Source: GCA-002282575 sp964606405
GTDB taxonomy: Bacteria > Pseudomonadota > Gammaproteobacteria > Thiomicrospirales > Thiomicrospiraceae
Length of the DNA stretch: 30,767 bases
Assembly (NCBI GenBank): GCA_964606405.1
Contig: CAZSGH010000034.1
Location: 1 to 30,767 of the forward strand
Direction: 5' to 3'
Shown here: positions 6,284 through 13,841 of the stretch, piece after piece
Position numbering within the stretch: position 1 is the stretch's first letter
Layout of the letters: each line of letters begins with the position of its first letter
Notes under the pieces: model-generated
What the model was told of the DNA's origin: nothing
Seen by the model: only the letters and a program-made list of their open reading frames with translations
Databases searched by the model: none
Position numbers and translations under genes: made by a program

Positions 6284-6504
6284 TGTCTGAAATCGACGAA
6301 GTTAAAGAAGAAATTAGCTACTTAAAGTCGATTGTGTCGGTATTGCTTGCAGCACTATTCGCCGTTTCTGGTTGGTTCATTTTATACGATAGTAGCGATG
6401 TTAAGTCTGGTATGGCACTTACTGCTATTGTTTCGCTTATTGGTGCTTTGCTGGTTTTTCATACCAAAATTACCAAGCTAATTAGAAAACTAAGGGAGTT
6501 ATAA
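6283..6504 (+). CDS. Small two-helix membrane protein
   Basis: A 73-residue protein: a charged amino end (SEIDEVKEEISYLK), two hydrophobic helices (about 15-33, IVSVLLAALFAVSGWFI, and about 43-60, ALTAIVSLIGALLVF) and a basic end (TKLIRKLREL). Its start is coupled (TAATG) to the ten-codon minigene. No family is recognised. Shape would allow a holin-like, superinfection-exclusion or anchor function, but position outside the lysis cluster makes a holin less likely. It is followed closely by another tiny membrane peptide. Confidence 0.55.
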   Translation: MSEIDEVKEEISYLKSIVSVLLAALFAVSGWFILYDSSDVKSGMALTAIVSLIGALLVFHTKITKLIRKLREL

Positions 6505-6506
6505 CA

Positions 6507-6590
6507 ATGTTATTCGCCATGCAAGTATTAGCCTTGGTGCTGGTTGTTGGTACACTGTTGTACATGGCAAGCAGTATTTCAAAGCATTAA
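6507..6590 (+). CDS. 27-aa single-helix membrane peptide
   Basis: ATG 6507 lies two bases after the stop of the gene before it, with AGGGAG nine bases upstream. The peptide (MLFAMQVLALVLVVGTLLYM, then ASSISKH) is almost all one transmembrane helix. Spacing and the ribosome site suggest that it is translated with the 73-aa membrane protein. Function unknown. Confidence 0.45.
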   Translation: MLFAMQVLALVLVVGTLLYMASSISKH

Positions 6591-6665
6591 CCAACTGCGT
6601 TTGCTTCCCACTAGACCCTAATGATCTAGGATTTTTAGATGCCATTTGCGGTATTGAAAACCAAT

Positions 6666-6691
6666 AAAACCCACCACTGAGTGGGTTTTTT
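6666..6691 (+). terminator. Rho-independent terminator
   Basis: AAAACCCAC-cactga-GTGGGTTTT followed by T residues. It ends the small membrane-protein unit just before the first GCACAGG box. Confidence 0.8.
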
Positions 6692-6715
6692 AATGCCCAC
6701 CATCCCGCCTTCACG

Positions 6716-6749
6716 CCCGCACAGGTTTTGATCTTAACCACCCCATAAC
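6716..6749 (+). promoter_or_regulatory. GCACAGG box, copy A, with -10-like hexamer
   Basis: CCCGCACAGGTTTT (6716-6729), then CATAAC at 6744-6749. The GCACAGG core starts 66 nt before the KilA-N start codon and directly after a terminator. The same box is found before the lysozyme, protease and pre-tube genes at nearly the same distance. Confidence 0.5.
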
Positions 6750-6784
6750 ATAACCGCTTCAACATTAGGATTAGGAAGCGGGAT

Positions 6785-7459
6785 ATGAACGAATTAATTG
6801 CGACTGACTTTAATGGCAACATCATTAACTTTAATAGCGATGGCTGGTTTAATGCCACAGAGGTTGCTGCCACCTTTAATAAGCGTATCGATCATTGGCT
6901 AGAAAATAAAGAAACACAGGAATATATTGCCATTTTAAATACCCGGAATTACGGGGATTTACTTAAAACTAAGCGAGGGAAATATGGCGGTGGCACATGG
7001 ATGCACCCTAAACTGGCTATTTTCTTTGCGCGTTGGTTGTCTGCTGACTTTTCCGTTTGGTGTGATGAGCAAATCGAAGGCATTATTTACGGAGAGCGCA
7101 CAGCACAGCTTTTGAAAGAAAGCGAGTTAATGAAAATATTCGTTACTGAAAAGCGAGATACTCATAAAGAAATGATGGATGCCTTGGTGCAAATGAGAGC
7201 GGAGGATGGTAAATCAACCAGCGGACAGCTCTTTATCAATGAAAACAGGATGTGCAACTGGGCAGTTTTTGGCAGGTTTGATTCTGTTGATGAGTCGAGG
7301 TTATCACTTGATGATGTTAAGTTACTTGGATTCGCCCGTAAGATCAATGAAGGGTTAATTTTATCGGGTATGAGTTGCGCAGAACGAAAGCATACGCTTT
7401 CCTACACGCTTCAAAGCAAACGACGCAAGCTAGAAGCCTTGTTTCAGGCAGCAGAATGA
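6785..7459 (+). CDS. KilA-N domain protein
   Basis: A 224-residue phage regulator candidate. Residues 1-105 are a KilA-N domain: DGWFNATEVAATFNKRIDHW, then TRNYGDLLKTKRGKYGGGTW, then MHPKLAIFFARWLSADFSVWCDEQIE. KilA-N binds nucleic acid and is common in phage antirepressors and P1 KilA. The carboxy half begins with a charged helix (LKESELMKIFVTEKRDTHKEMM) and ends with an unassigned helical domain (SRLSLDDVKLLGFARKI). The start has AGGAAG nearby. It is a single-gene unit: a terminator and GCACAGG box lie before it, and the opposite-strand TIR operon ends just beyond it. It may antagonise a repressor; that is inferred from the family. Confidence 0.85.
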   Translation: MNELIATDFNGNIINFNSDGWFNATEVAATFNKRIDHWLENKETQEYIAILNTRNYGDLLKTKRGKYGGGTWMHPKLAIFFARWLSADFSVWCDEQIEGIIYGERTAQLLKESELMKIFVTEKRDTHKEMMDALVQMRAEDGKSTSGQLFINENRMCNWAVFGRFDSVDESRLSLDDVKLLGFARKINEGLILSGMSCAERKHTLSYTLQSKRRKLEALFQAAE

Positions 7460-7538
7460 AGAAGCAAAGATGTACAGCGGACTAGTAGTCTGCCGTAACG
7501 GTTTATTTGTATTAGGTGCGAGTATGCGATCGCCCTGT

Positions 7539-8414
7539 TTACATCCCATAGTACTTTGAGCTGAATGAGACAGTGATCGGGGCACCGTCATAGGTGCACA
7601 TGACCGTTACTTTCAGCTTTTTCTTGTGATCATAATAGGTGTGGCAATGCGTCCTAGTCCGGATCAAATCAAGTTCGCTCGGATTGATGCTCAGTGCACC
7701 AAGCATCGGCTCTGGATCAAATTCCTGATTTTGGTTAAATGGAGCCGTTTTCTTTAGATCAATATCGATGTAGCTAATAAAATTTCCTTCCCGTTCCATG
7801 AACATTCGGCACTCATCATTTTCAACAATGATGTTGCCTGCCTCGTTAATATTTCCGCCAACGATTTCATGCACTTCCTTAACGCTCATACCTATGTACT
7901 GAAAAGGTCTGTGAAATGGCTTGAATAACATAGATAAATTAAATACAAACGCTCTGTCTAGGGCTTCACCAAGAGTAGCACCCACACGCCGCGAATCAAG
8001 AACCGATTTGTTATATACAACTCCAATGCTTTCAACTAAGCGTTTGAGTGCCGCAGGATAGGCTTGATCATCTGTAAAGTCTGCATAAAATTTTCCTAGT
8101 AGAAAACCAGGTAACTCACATTCGCGATAAAGAATTGGCAGCACTTTTACTTGACGTCCTGAAATTTCTTGATTCATAGCAACGTCCAACTCTCGCTGAA
8201 CCAAAGGCGATGCAATCGAATTAGGTGACAGAACCGCTGCAACAAAATCTACTGTATCTAAGCCCTTCCGAATTTTTTCAATGAGAGAATCGCCCACTTT
8301 AATCTCGGCTTCGTCTAGCCAGTACTTTATACCATGAGCTTCGAGATCCGATGCCAGCTTACGAACGAACGGCTTATCGGTGTGTGTATGGCTGAGGAAA
8401 ATAATTTTGCTCAT
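7539..8414 (-). CDS. TIR-domain protein (putative defence effector)
   Basis: A 291-residue protein. Residues 1-130 form a TIR domain: IIFLSHTHTDKPFVRKLASD (box 1), YWLDEAEIKVGDSL (BB loop), DFVAAVLSPNSIASPLVQRE with candidate catalytic Glu75, and KVLPILYRECELPGFL. Bacterial TIR domains commonly cleave NAD+ or make cyclic ADP-ribose signals during anti-phage defence. The carboxy 150 residues are different, with MSVKEVHEIVGGN and a beta-rich end (LKVTVMCTYDGAPITVSF), and may be a sensor; no family is recognised. The start overlaps the stop of the upstream membrane-protein gene (ATGA), so the two are made together. Minus-strand placement within a phage argues for a moron expressed in lysogeny. 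Confidence 0.85.
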   Translation of the reverse strand: MSKIIFLSHTHTDKPFVRKLASDLEAHGIKYWLDEAEIKVGDSLIEKIRKGLDTVDFVAAVLSPNSIASPLVQRELDVAMNQEISGRQVKVLPILYRECELPGFLLGKFYADFTDDQAYPAALKRLVESIGVVYNKSVLDSRRVGATLGEALDRAFVFNLSMLFKPFHRPFQYIGMSVKEVHEIVGGNINEAGNIIVENDECRMFMEREGNFISYIDIDLKKTAPFNQNQEFDPEPMLGALSINPSELDLIRTRTHCHTYYDHKKKLKVTVMCTYDGAPITVSFSSKYYGM

Positions 8415-8848
8415 AGATCATCATTAACTTGTAATTTAGGATTACAAGGATAGTCACGATTTTCTATTGCTGGAATAAGACCTATGGCGACAACAAGGCC
8501 ACCAACAAGTGAGCCAATGTTGTATGCCCAATTTGTGTTACCGAATATCTCAGCCAAAAGACTTATTGCGCCAAAAATAATTATAACTGCAAGCATTAGA
8601 TAGGAAAGCCAGCGAAAAACCGGATGAGGATCCAAGAATCTGGCAGCTCGCCCCTGAGCAATCTCCCAAAACGTAAATCCGGAAATTGCAATAATGAAGC
8701 CAAGCACATAACCAGATATGAGTTGGTATAGATCTGTCCAGCCCATTGAGTTTACTGTTTCAGCTGTAACCATGGTCACCATCCATAACAGTGAGCCAAT
8801 AATTGCGATACCAAGTTTCCAGCTGGGTATGTTTTTTTGTGTGGACAA
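8411..8848 (-). CDS. Four-helix membrane protein coupled to the TIR gene
   Basis: A 145-residue integral membrane protein. The start is taken as TTG 8848 because AAGGAG lies seven bases upstream; an upstream in-frame ATG has no such site. Hydrophobic helices are visible at about 11-27 (GIAIIGSLLWMVTMVTA), 37-53 (QLISGYVLGFIIAISGF), 77-100 (LSYLMLAVIIIFGAISLLA) and 107-125 (YNIGSLVGGLVVAIGLIP). Both ends appear polar. It overlaps the TIR gene by four bases. No known family is recognised. A membrane partner could localise the TIR protein, sense phage-induced envelope stress, or be a second effector. An extended -10 (TGT-TATAAA, minus strand, 8894-8902) precedes it. Confidence 0.7.
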   Translation of the reverse strand: MSTQKNIPSWKLGIAIIGSLLWMVTMVTAETVNSMGWTDLYQLISGYVLGFIIAISGFTFWEIAQGRAARFLDPHPVFRWLSYLMLAVIIIFGAISLLAEIFGNTNWAYNIGSLVGGLVVAIGLIPAIENRDYPCNPKLQVNDDL

Positions 8849-9093
8849 GTGATAACTCCTTCTAAGTAAAATTACGCTATGTATCAAGTTGTATTTATAA
8901 CATAGAAATTTTTTTCGTCATAGCACAGTAATCATAAAACAAAGCAACGATCACGTTTTAACGTTAGTTGGCATGTATATTAGACTTGTGCCTAACTATT
9001 AAAAATAAAGAAAAAACAACTTGATAGTATTTTGCTTTAGAGTGAATATGAAAGCCGTAAACAGCAAGTAAAACAACCGATTAGGAGAACAAG

Positions 9094-9288
9094 GTGAGCA
9101 ACATTCAAAACGCATTAAACAACGTAAGCCGCTTTATTAGCTTTGAATTGGCGCAGAGCCGAGCAAACCACCAAATCAAACCAGGCTTCATTTTACTTGG
9201 CGACGACGGAAAATACTGGGTAACTGCTAACCTACGTGACGGGCAAATCCTTCAGCGTTCTGGCTACGAATTAGCGCCGAAGTTTTGA
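9094..9288 (+). CDS. 64-aa protein of unknown function
   Basis: The start is GTG 9094 with AGGAG seven bases upstream. The 64-residue product begins SNIQNALNNVSRFISFELAQ and has a short beta segment (GFILLGDDGKYWVTANLRDG). No domain is recognised. It stands alone: 245 bp of AT-rich DNA with a minus-strand promoter separates it from the TIR operon, and a convergent XRE gene ends 17 bp downstream. Confidence 0.6.
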   Translation: MSNIQNALNNVSRFISFELAQSRANHQIKPGFILLGDDGKYWVTANLRDGQILQRSGYELAPKF

Positions 9289-9304
9289 TGGTGCTTGCTT
9301 TAAA

Positions 9305-9574
9305 TTAATCTTCCTCACGATCATCTTCCCATAGCAGATCCGCGCTAACCCCCATTGTGCTAGATAAACGCATGAGCATGTCGGCGCGTGGGATACTTTT
9401 ACCATTTTCGTAGTTGTTAATTTGAGCTTGTGTGGCACCGACTTTTTTAGCCAGTTCTGCCTGGGTTAAGCCCAAAAAGGTACGCCATGCTTTAAGGTAG
9501 CTCATGCCTTGCATAAACATCATTTCGACAACTGCGTGTGGATAAGTTGTGCGCTTGCCTTCATCATTTTTCAT
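9305..9574 (-). CDS. XRE-family HTH protein, antitoxin-like
   Basis: An 89-residue DNA-binding protein. An amino-terminal arm (TYPHAVVEMMFMQGMSYLKA) leads into a classical HTH_3 fold at about 27-82: WRTFLGLTQAELAKKVGATQ (helices 1-2) and AQINNYENGKSIPRADMLMR (recognition helix onward). The 'V-x-x-M-x-x-G-x-S-x-x-K-A-W-R' arm is typical of HigA-like antitoxins and related prophage regulators. No toxin gene is adjacent on this strand, so it may be an orphan or the phage's own regulator. It ends convergently with the 64-aa gene. Its targets may include the palindromes at 1910 or 4297, but nothing here proves that. Confidence 0.85.
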   Translation of the reverse strand: MKNDEGKRTTYPHAVVEMMFMQGMSYLKAWRTFLGLTQAELAKKVGATQAQINNYENGKSIPRADMLMRLSSTMGVSADLLWEDDREED

Positions 9575-9676
9575 GCGTAGCTCGTGGTAGTCCTAAATCA
9601 CAGTAATTTTACGTGCTTTTGTATGTTTTGTTGGATATTTGCTCAAATTTAGACGATGACAATAACCACCACCAAT

Positions 9677-9710
9677 CCCGCACAGGTTTTTAACCACTAC
9701 CCACCATAAG
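9677..9710 (+). promoter_or_regulatory. GCACAGG box, copy B, with -10-like hexamer
   Basis: CCCGCACAGGTTTT (9677-9690), then CATAAG at 9705-9710, the same offset as copy A. The core starts 63 nt before the lysozyme start codon. It probably begins the lysis and head transcription unit. Confidence 0.55.
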
Positions 9711-9742
9711 ATGCCAACCATGAACCAACATGAGAGGCATCT

Positions 9743-10261
9743 ATGTCACAACCAAGCCAATTCGACATCGCCCGCGCCATGCTTAAAGTGCATGAGGGGC
9801 TGCGCTTAACCGAATACACCGACACGACAGGTCACAACACCATCGGCTACGGCTGGAACCTAGACGCTAAAGCTTTACCAGAAGGCATTGGCAAAATCGT
9901 CGATGGCAAGCTCACGATTACCGAAGTGGAAGCAGAACAACTACTCGACATGGCGATGTTATCGCACTGGGGTAACCTTGTTTCAGCGTTACCTTGGGTA
10001 CTAAAGCTAGGCGCATGGCGACAAGCTGTATTGCTCGATATGGCATTTAACATGGGCATCCCAACACTGCTCACATTCAAAAAAACGCTTGGCTATATCG
10101 AAAACGGTCGTTATGGCAATGCCAGCGAAGGCATGCTTAACAGCAAGTGGGCGACACAGGTTAAGCGTAGAGCGAGAGTCCTTAGCGATATTATGCTCAA
10201 TGGAAAAATGAACAACGCTTACTTGGTTGATTATAACCTTGGCGGCTGGGAGCACTTCTAA
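9743..10261 (+). CDS. Phage lysozyme (endolysin), T4 type
   Basis: A 172-residue glycoside hydrolase (family 24) that cuts the peptidoglycan sugar chain at lysis. The catalytic triad is clear: HEG (E18), YTDTTG (D27) and HNTIGYGWN (T33), spaced exactly as E11-D20-T26 of T4 lysozyme. The second lobe contains AWRQAVLLDMAFNMGIPTLL. There is no signal peptide, so a holin is needed for release. It starts the lysis cluster behind GCACAGG box B and is coupled to the next gene by TAATG. Confidence 0.95.
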   Translation: MSQPSQFDIARAMLKVHEGLRLTEYTDTTGHNTIGYGWNLDAKALPEGIGKIVDGKLTITEVEAEQLLDMAMLSHWGNLVSALPWVLKLGAWRQAVLLDMAFNMGIPTLLTFKKTLGYIENGRYGNASEGMLNSKWATQVKRRARVLSDIMLNGKMNNAYLVDYNLGGWEHF

Positions 10262-10533
10262 TGCAGATAGATATTAACCTAACAAGCGTACTTGGCTATG
10301 GCTTTCTAGCACTAATGAGCGTCATTACTTATCTGTTAAAACAGGCGGTAGATGGGATTAAAAAGCAGATCGAAACTCTGCAAGAAACAGATAAAAAGCT
10401 TTCTGATGATATCCATAATTTGGAGATGTCTGCAATTACCCGTAACGACTTTGAAAGCTTTCGTAAAGAGGTTAAAGCCGATCACGAAAAGATTTATGAC
10501 CGACTTAATGATCTATTTAAGGGGGTTAAGTAA
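10261..10533 (+). CDS. Membrane-anchored coiled-coil protein in lysis cluster
   Basis: A 90-residue protein with one amino-terminal transmembrane helix (about 8-28, VLGYGFLALMSVITYLL) followed by a long charged coiled coil (QAVDGIKKQIETLQETDKKL and beyond). Start and stop both overlap neighbours as TAATG. The form fits an inner-membrane spanin-like or accessory holin protein that connects the membrane to the cell wall. The position between lysozyme and the 3TM holin-like gene supports a lysis role. The family is not certain. Confidence 0.65.
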   Translation: MQIDINLTSVLGYGFLALMSVITYLLKQAVDGIKKQIETLQETDKKLSDDIHNLEMSAITRNDFESFRKEVKADHEKIYDRLNDLFKGVK

Positions 10534-11078
10534 TGTGGGATCAAATTGGCAGTTTTCTTAAAGACTATGGTGGTAGCAGCGTCGCCTTGGTCGGTTCTCT
10601 TTTAACGGGAAATGTACCTGCTGCGTTTGCTGCAGGGCAGGCGTTAGTCGCAACGGCAACAGGAACAACCGACCCAAACAAAGCAATGGAAGCGCTGCAA
10701 AACCCAGAAACCATGCTGCGATTAAAAGAGCTAGCTTACCAAAACGAAGCCGATATTCGCCGCCACCTAGAAGCGATGACGCTGGCTGAACTGGAAAGCA
10801 AAAAAGCGGACCTAAACGATGCACAAGCCAGCCATGCCCAAACGCAAGAAACCATCCGCAATGGCGACAATAGCGAAGACAAAGACATTCGCATGGTGCG
10901 TCCCAATATGGCGAAACAATCTTGGTATGCCACGATCACTTATATCGCAATTATGGAGTTTGGTAGAGCGTTTGGATGGCACAACATGCCCGTTGTTATC
11001 GAAGTCGCAATGATGCTATCTGCACCCGCATGGGCATACATAGGCCTTCGTTCTTGGGATAAGTGGGGCAAGCGATGA
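10533..11078 (+). CDS. Holin-like protein (3TM/GTA-holin type)
   Basis: A 181-residue protein. A first hydrophobic, Ala-rich region (about 15-42, SVALVGSLLTGNVPAAFAAG) is followed by a long charged coiled coil (LRLKELAYQNEADIRRHLEA), then the carboxy pair of helices (SWYATITYIAIMEFGRAFG and VVIEVAMMLSAPAWAYIGLR). The RPNMAKQSW joint before the last helices and SWDKWGKR at the end match the holin group of phages and gene transfer agents (3TMs family). It would form the pore that frees lysozyme. It overlaps the gpW start as ATGA, so lysis and head genes form one unit. Confidence 0.75.
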   Translation: MWDQIGSFLKDYGGSSVALVGSLLTGNVPAAFAAGQALVATATGTTDPNKAMEALQNPETMLRLKELAYQNEADIRRHLEAMTLAELESKKADLNDAQASHAQTQETIRNGDNSEDKDIRMVRPNMAKQSWYATITYIAIMEFGRAFGWHNMPVVIEVAMMLSAPAWAYIGLRSWDKWGKR

Positions 11079-11308
11079 GCACAGCTGCCGAACAACGCCT
11101 TGCCGCTTACTTGCAGGCAGAAGCCGACATCCTTGCAGGCAAGCGCGTGAGCAAAATTCAGGTCGATGGTGAAACGGTAGAGTTTACAGAAACCTCGGTT
11201 CTACAAATCAGGAACGGCATTGCAGAAGCACGCAGTGCGGTTAAGGCCGAGCAACTGGCACGCCGCAAGAACAAAATCCAATACTGGGGATACGGTGGAC
11301 GTGAATAG
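11075..11308 (+). CDS. gpW-like head-tail joining protein
   Basis: A 77-residue protein starting at ATG 11075 in an ATGA overlap; a frame starting 12 nt earlier has no good start. It has the gpW form: STAAEQRLAAYLQAEADI, then GKRVSKIQVDGETVEFTET (the beta hairpin), then SVLQIRNGIAEARSAVK. In lambda, gpW closes the filled head after packaging so that the neck and tail can dock. It sits directly before the portal gene, as gpW does in lambda, although the terminase is far away. Confidence 0.85.
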   Translation: MSTAAEQRLAAYLQAEADILAGKRVSKIQVDGETVEFTETSVLQIRNGIAEARSAVKAEQLARRKNKIQYWGYGGRE

Positions 11309-11327
11309 TCTTAACAGCCTTATGGCT
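11306..11327 (+). repeat. TAGTCTTAACAGCCTT repeat, copy 1
   Basis: The gpW stop codon TAG starts a 22-nt segment (TAGTCTTAACAGCCTTATGG and CT) that recurs at 17519-17540 with two changes, there also beginning with the stop of the tube gene. It contains a small AGCC-tta/tg-GGCT stem. Both copies lie at the end of one structural block and before the next gene. Confidence 0.45.
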
Positions 11328-11341
11328 AAGGTAAATAATAC

Positions 11342-12721
11342 ATGAAAATCCTGAGCGGTTTACGAAAACTTTTTAGCCCCAAAGCCCAGTACGAGGCAGG
11401 AAAAGCACCTACTCGTCGCAAAGCAGGTTGGGGTTATGCCAATACCAGTGCCAGCAGTTCGACTACGCCATTTTTGCCAGTACTGAAAAACCGCGCCCGC
11501 GCTGCGGTGCGTAACGACCCTTGGGCTGGGCGTGCATTAGATGGCATGGTAACCAACCTGATCGGCACGGGTATTACACCACGCCCAGCGACAAAAGATG
11601 AAGACTTACGCAATACCCTAATTGAGCTATGGGATGAATGGAGCGATGACGCATTAAACGATGGAACGCTCGACATTTACGGCATTCAATCTCTGGTAGC
11701 TCGTGCGTGGTACGAAAGTGGTGAGGTGTTTATCCGCTTGCGTCAACGCTATCCAGAAGACATGACTGTACCACTGCAACTGCAGATTATCGAATCGGAC
11801 CAAGTGAGTTATAAAAATGAAGCACTGAAAAATGGCAACATGATTCGCTCTGGCATCGAGTACAACGCACTGGGTCAGCGCGTCGCCTACTGGATTTACC
11901 CAACCCACCCAGGCGAAACGCTGGTTAAAAAACAGGGCGACACTAACGAGCCGGTGCGCGTGCTAGCGTCTGAAATCTTGCATGTGTTCAAACCGCTGCG
12001 CCCGGGGCAAGATAGAGGCGTTACCTTATACGCTCAGGTGCTACCCAAACTCGAAAGCCTAAATAAGTTTGATGATGCCGTGCTCTATCGTCAAGAACTC
12101 GCAAATCTATTCGTTGCATTCATTCGCCAAAACCCAGACCTTGCCCCAAGCATCGAAATGGAAGATGGTACAACAGTAGAAGCGGCCGATATTGTCGAAG
12201 AGACATTATTAAAGCCGGGTGCCAGCAGAGTTTTGGAGCCTGGGGAAGATGTCACTTTCTCAACCCCACCCGATGCTGGCAACAACTACCCAGACTTTGT
12301 GCGTCAGCAATTGATGAGCCTAGCTGCTGGCATTGGTATGCCTTACGAATTACTGTCGGGCGATTACAGCCGTGTTAATGATCGCACCATTCGTGTCGCA
12401 CTGAACGACTATCGCCGCCGATTAGATAGCGACGCATGGCTTGTCATCATCCCACAGTTCCTGAAAAAGCTACGCAAAGCATGGATCGATACCGCTATTT
12501 TGGCAGGGCATGTGCCGCTTGCCAAACGATCCGAAGCCTTAAAAACCCACTGGAGCACACACGCTCACGCATACATTCATCCTGTGCAAGATGTGCAAGC
12601 CAACATTGCCGCTGTTAAAGCGGGCTTTAAGTCACGAGCCGAGGTGATCCGTGAGCGTGGTTATGACATTTCAGAAGTGGATGCTGAACGCTTAATCGAT
12701 AACCTTGCGCCAGAGCAATAG
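11342..12721 (+). CDS. Portal protein, lambda gpB type
   Basis: A 459-residue protein, a little shorter than lambda gpB. The ring of portal subunits forms the DNA channel at one head vertex and is the site where terminase docks and the head starts to assemble. Family phrases are present: RARAAVRNDPWAGRALDGMV (about 48-70), VTNLIGTGITPRP, then QLQIIESDQVSY and YALGIEY-type GIEYNALGQRVAYWIYPTHP, followed by RPGQDRGVTLYAQVLPKLES and GIGMPYELLSGDYSRVNDRT. The end (SEVDAERLIDNLAPEQ) resembles the family tail. AAGG precedes the ATG. A terminator follows the gene. Confidence 0.95.
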   Translation: MKILSGLRKLFSPKAQYEAGKAPTRRKAGWGYANTSASSSTTPFLPVLKNRARAAVRNDPWAGRALDGMVTNLIGTGITPRPATKDEDLRNTLIELWDEWSDDALNDGTLDIYGIQSLVARAWYESGEVFIRLRQRYPEDMTVPLQLQIIESDQVSYKNEALKNGNMIRSGIEYNALGQRVAYWIYPTHPGETLVKKQGDTNEPVRVLASEILHVFKPLRPGQDRGVTLYAQVLPKLESLNKFDDAVLYRQELANLFVAFIRQNPDLAPSIEMEDGTTVEAADIVEETLLKPGASRVLEPGEDVTFSTPPDAGNNYPDFVRQQLMSLAAGIGMPYELLSGDYSRVNDRTIRVALNDYRRRLDSDAWLVIIPQFLKKLRKAWIDTAILAGHVPLAKRSEALKTHWSTHAHAYIHPVQDVQANIAAVKAGFKSRAEVIRERGYDISEVDAERLIDNLAPEQ

Positions 12722-12756
12722 TTCCTACACAGGTACTTTAGGGTACTTTGCCATTG

Positions 12757-12779
12757 CCACCTGAAAGGGTGGTTTTTTT
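12757..12779 (+). terminator. Terminator after the portal gene
   Basis: CCACC-tgaaag-GGTGG followed by seven T. It closes the lysis-gpW-portal unit just before GCACAGG box C. Confidence 0.8.
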
Positions 12780-12791
12780 ATGCCTCACTAA

Positions 12792-12827
12792 CCTGCACAG
12801 GTTTTTAACCTTACCAACCACGACAAT
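12792..12827 (+). promoter_or_regulatory. GCACAGG box, copy C
   Basis: CCTGCACAGGTTTT (12792-12805) inside the near-palindrome AACCTG-CA-CAGGTT, then GACAAT at 12822-12827. The core starts 61 nt before the protease start codon. Confidence 0.55.
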
Positions 12828-12855
12828 GATACCAACCGAAAAAGGGAGGGCTTTC

Positions 12856-13839
12856 ATGCCGTGGTTTAACGTTAAAGCACAAGCTGCCAACGCAGCCGTT
12901 GCCGACATTAGCATTTATGAGCCGATTGGCAGTTGGGATTTAACCGCTGCTCAGTTTATTGGGCAAGTAAAAGCATTGGGCGATGTGTCACAAATCAATC
13001 TCGACATCAATTCGCCTGGTGGTGATGTGTTCGAGGCATTAACCATTTTCAACTATCTTAAGCGTCATCAGGCAAACGTAACCGTAACGGTTGGTGGTGT
13101 GGCTGCCAGTGCCGCAAGCTTAATTGCAATGGCAGGCGATACCATCATCATGCCAAACAACACCATGATGATGATTCACAACCCGTGGACGTTCGCCATG
13201 GGGAATAGTGATGAATTGCGCGAACAAGCTGACTTGTTAGACAAGATCGGCTCTTCTTTATTCAGCACCTACCAATCGCGGACAGGTATGGACGAAGAAG
13301 CCTTAAAAGCAATGCTGGCAACAGATACTTGGTTAACCGCCGATGAGTGTTTGGCAAACGGATTTTGCGACCAAGTCGTTGATCCAATCACCGCTAATGC
13401 TGGCTTCGATGTGAGAAAATTCCCAGCGCAAGCGCAAGCCGTCTATGCTCAAGCACAAGCCAATGCGGAACCAGAAACGGATACCGATGTTGACGAAGCA
13501 TTAGGCGATGGGTCAGAGCCAGAGCAAGCACCAGAAACGCCACTAACCGACATCGATGATGACGACCCATTAGCGCAAGCGCAAGCCAACGCGATGGAAT
13601 ACGCCGCCACTGTGGTTGACCTTTGTGCTTTAGCAGGACTACCACAAAAAGCAGGTACTTTCCTCAAAGCTAAAACCAGTCTTGCCGATGTGCGCTCAGA
13701 ACTACTCAAAGCCAAAGCCAGTGGTCAGCAGCACCTAGAAACCTATCAACAACCCGCCAAAGCCACAGCATTACCCTTGGCTGGCGACATTTATTCAAAA
13801 CGCAACAAACAGTCATTCAATAAGCAATCAGGAGCTTAA
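12856..13839 (+). CDS. ClpP-type head maturation protease with scaffold-like tail
   Basis: A 327-residue protein. The start is ATG 12856 (AGGGAGG upstream). Residues 16-190 are a ClpP/crotonase-fold protease: INLDINSPGGDVFEALTIFN, then GGVAASAASLIAMAGD with nucleophile Ser85, then MMMIHNPW with His108. It trims scaffold and itself inside the prohead. The carboxy 130 residues are of low complexity, rich in Gln, Ala, Glu and Asp (for example AQAQAVYAQAQANAEPETDT), ending in a helical segment with KTSLADVRSELLKAKASGQQ. As in lambda gpC/Nu3, this part probably acts as scaffold. No separate scaffold or gpD decoration gene follows; the capsid gene begins two bases beyond the stop. Confidence 0.9.
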   Translation: MPWFNVKAQAANAAVADISIYEPIGSWDLTAAQFIGQVKALGDVSQINLDINSPGGDVFEALTIFNYLKRHQANVTVTVGGVAASAASLIAMAGDTIIMPNNTMMMIHNPWTFAMGNSDELREQADLLDKIGSSLFSTYQSRTGMDEEALKAMLATDTWLTADECLANGFCDQVVDPITANAGFDVRKFPAQAQAVYAQAQANAEPETDTDVDEALGDGSEPEQAPETPLTDIDDDDPLAQAQANAMEYAATVVDLCALAGLPQKAGTFLKAKTSLADVRSELLKAKASGQQHLETYQQPAKATALPLAGDIYSKRNKQSFNKQSGA

Positions 13840-13841
13840 TC

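Noticed and set aside
8963..8996. attC-like GTTAG ... GCCTAAC upstream of the TIR operon
   Set aside because: Only about 34 bp, arms pair imperfectly, and it lies at the wrong end of the TIR operon for a cassette. Probably chance.
12720..12750. ACACAGG near 12728 as a fifth GCACAGG box
   Set aside because: It lacks the CC(C/T)G start and T run, lies before a terminator and is not followed by a gene at the fixed distance.
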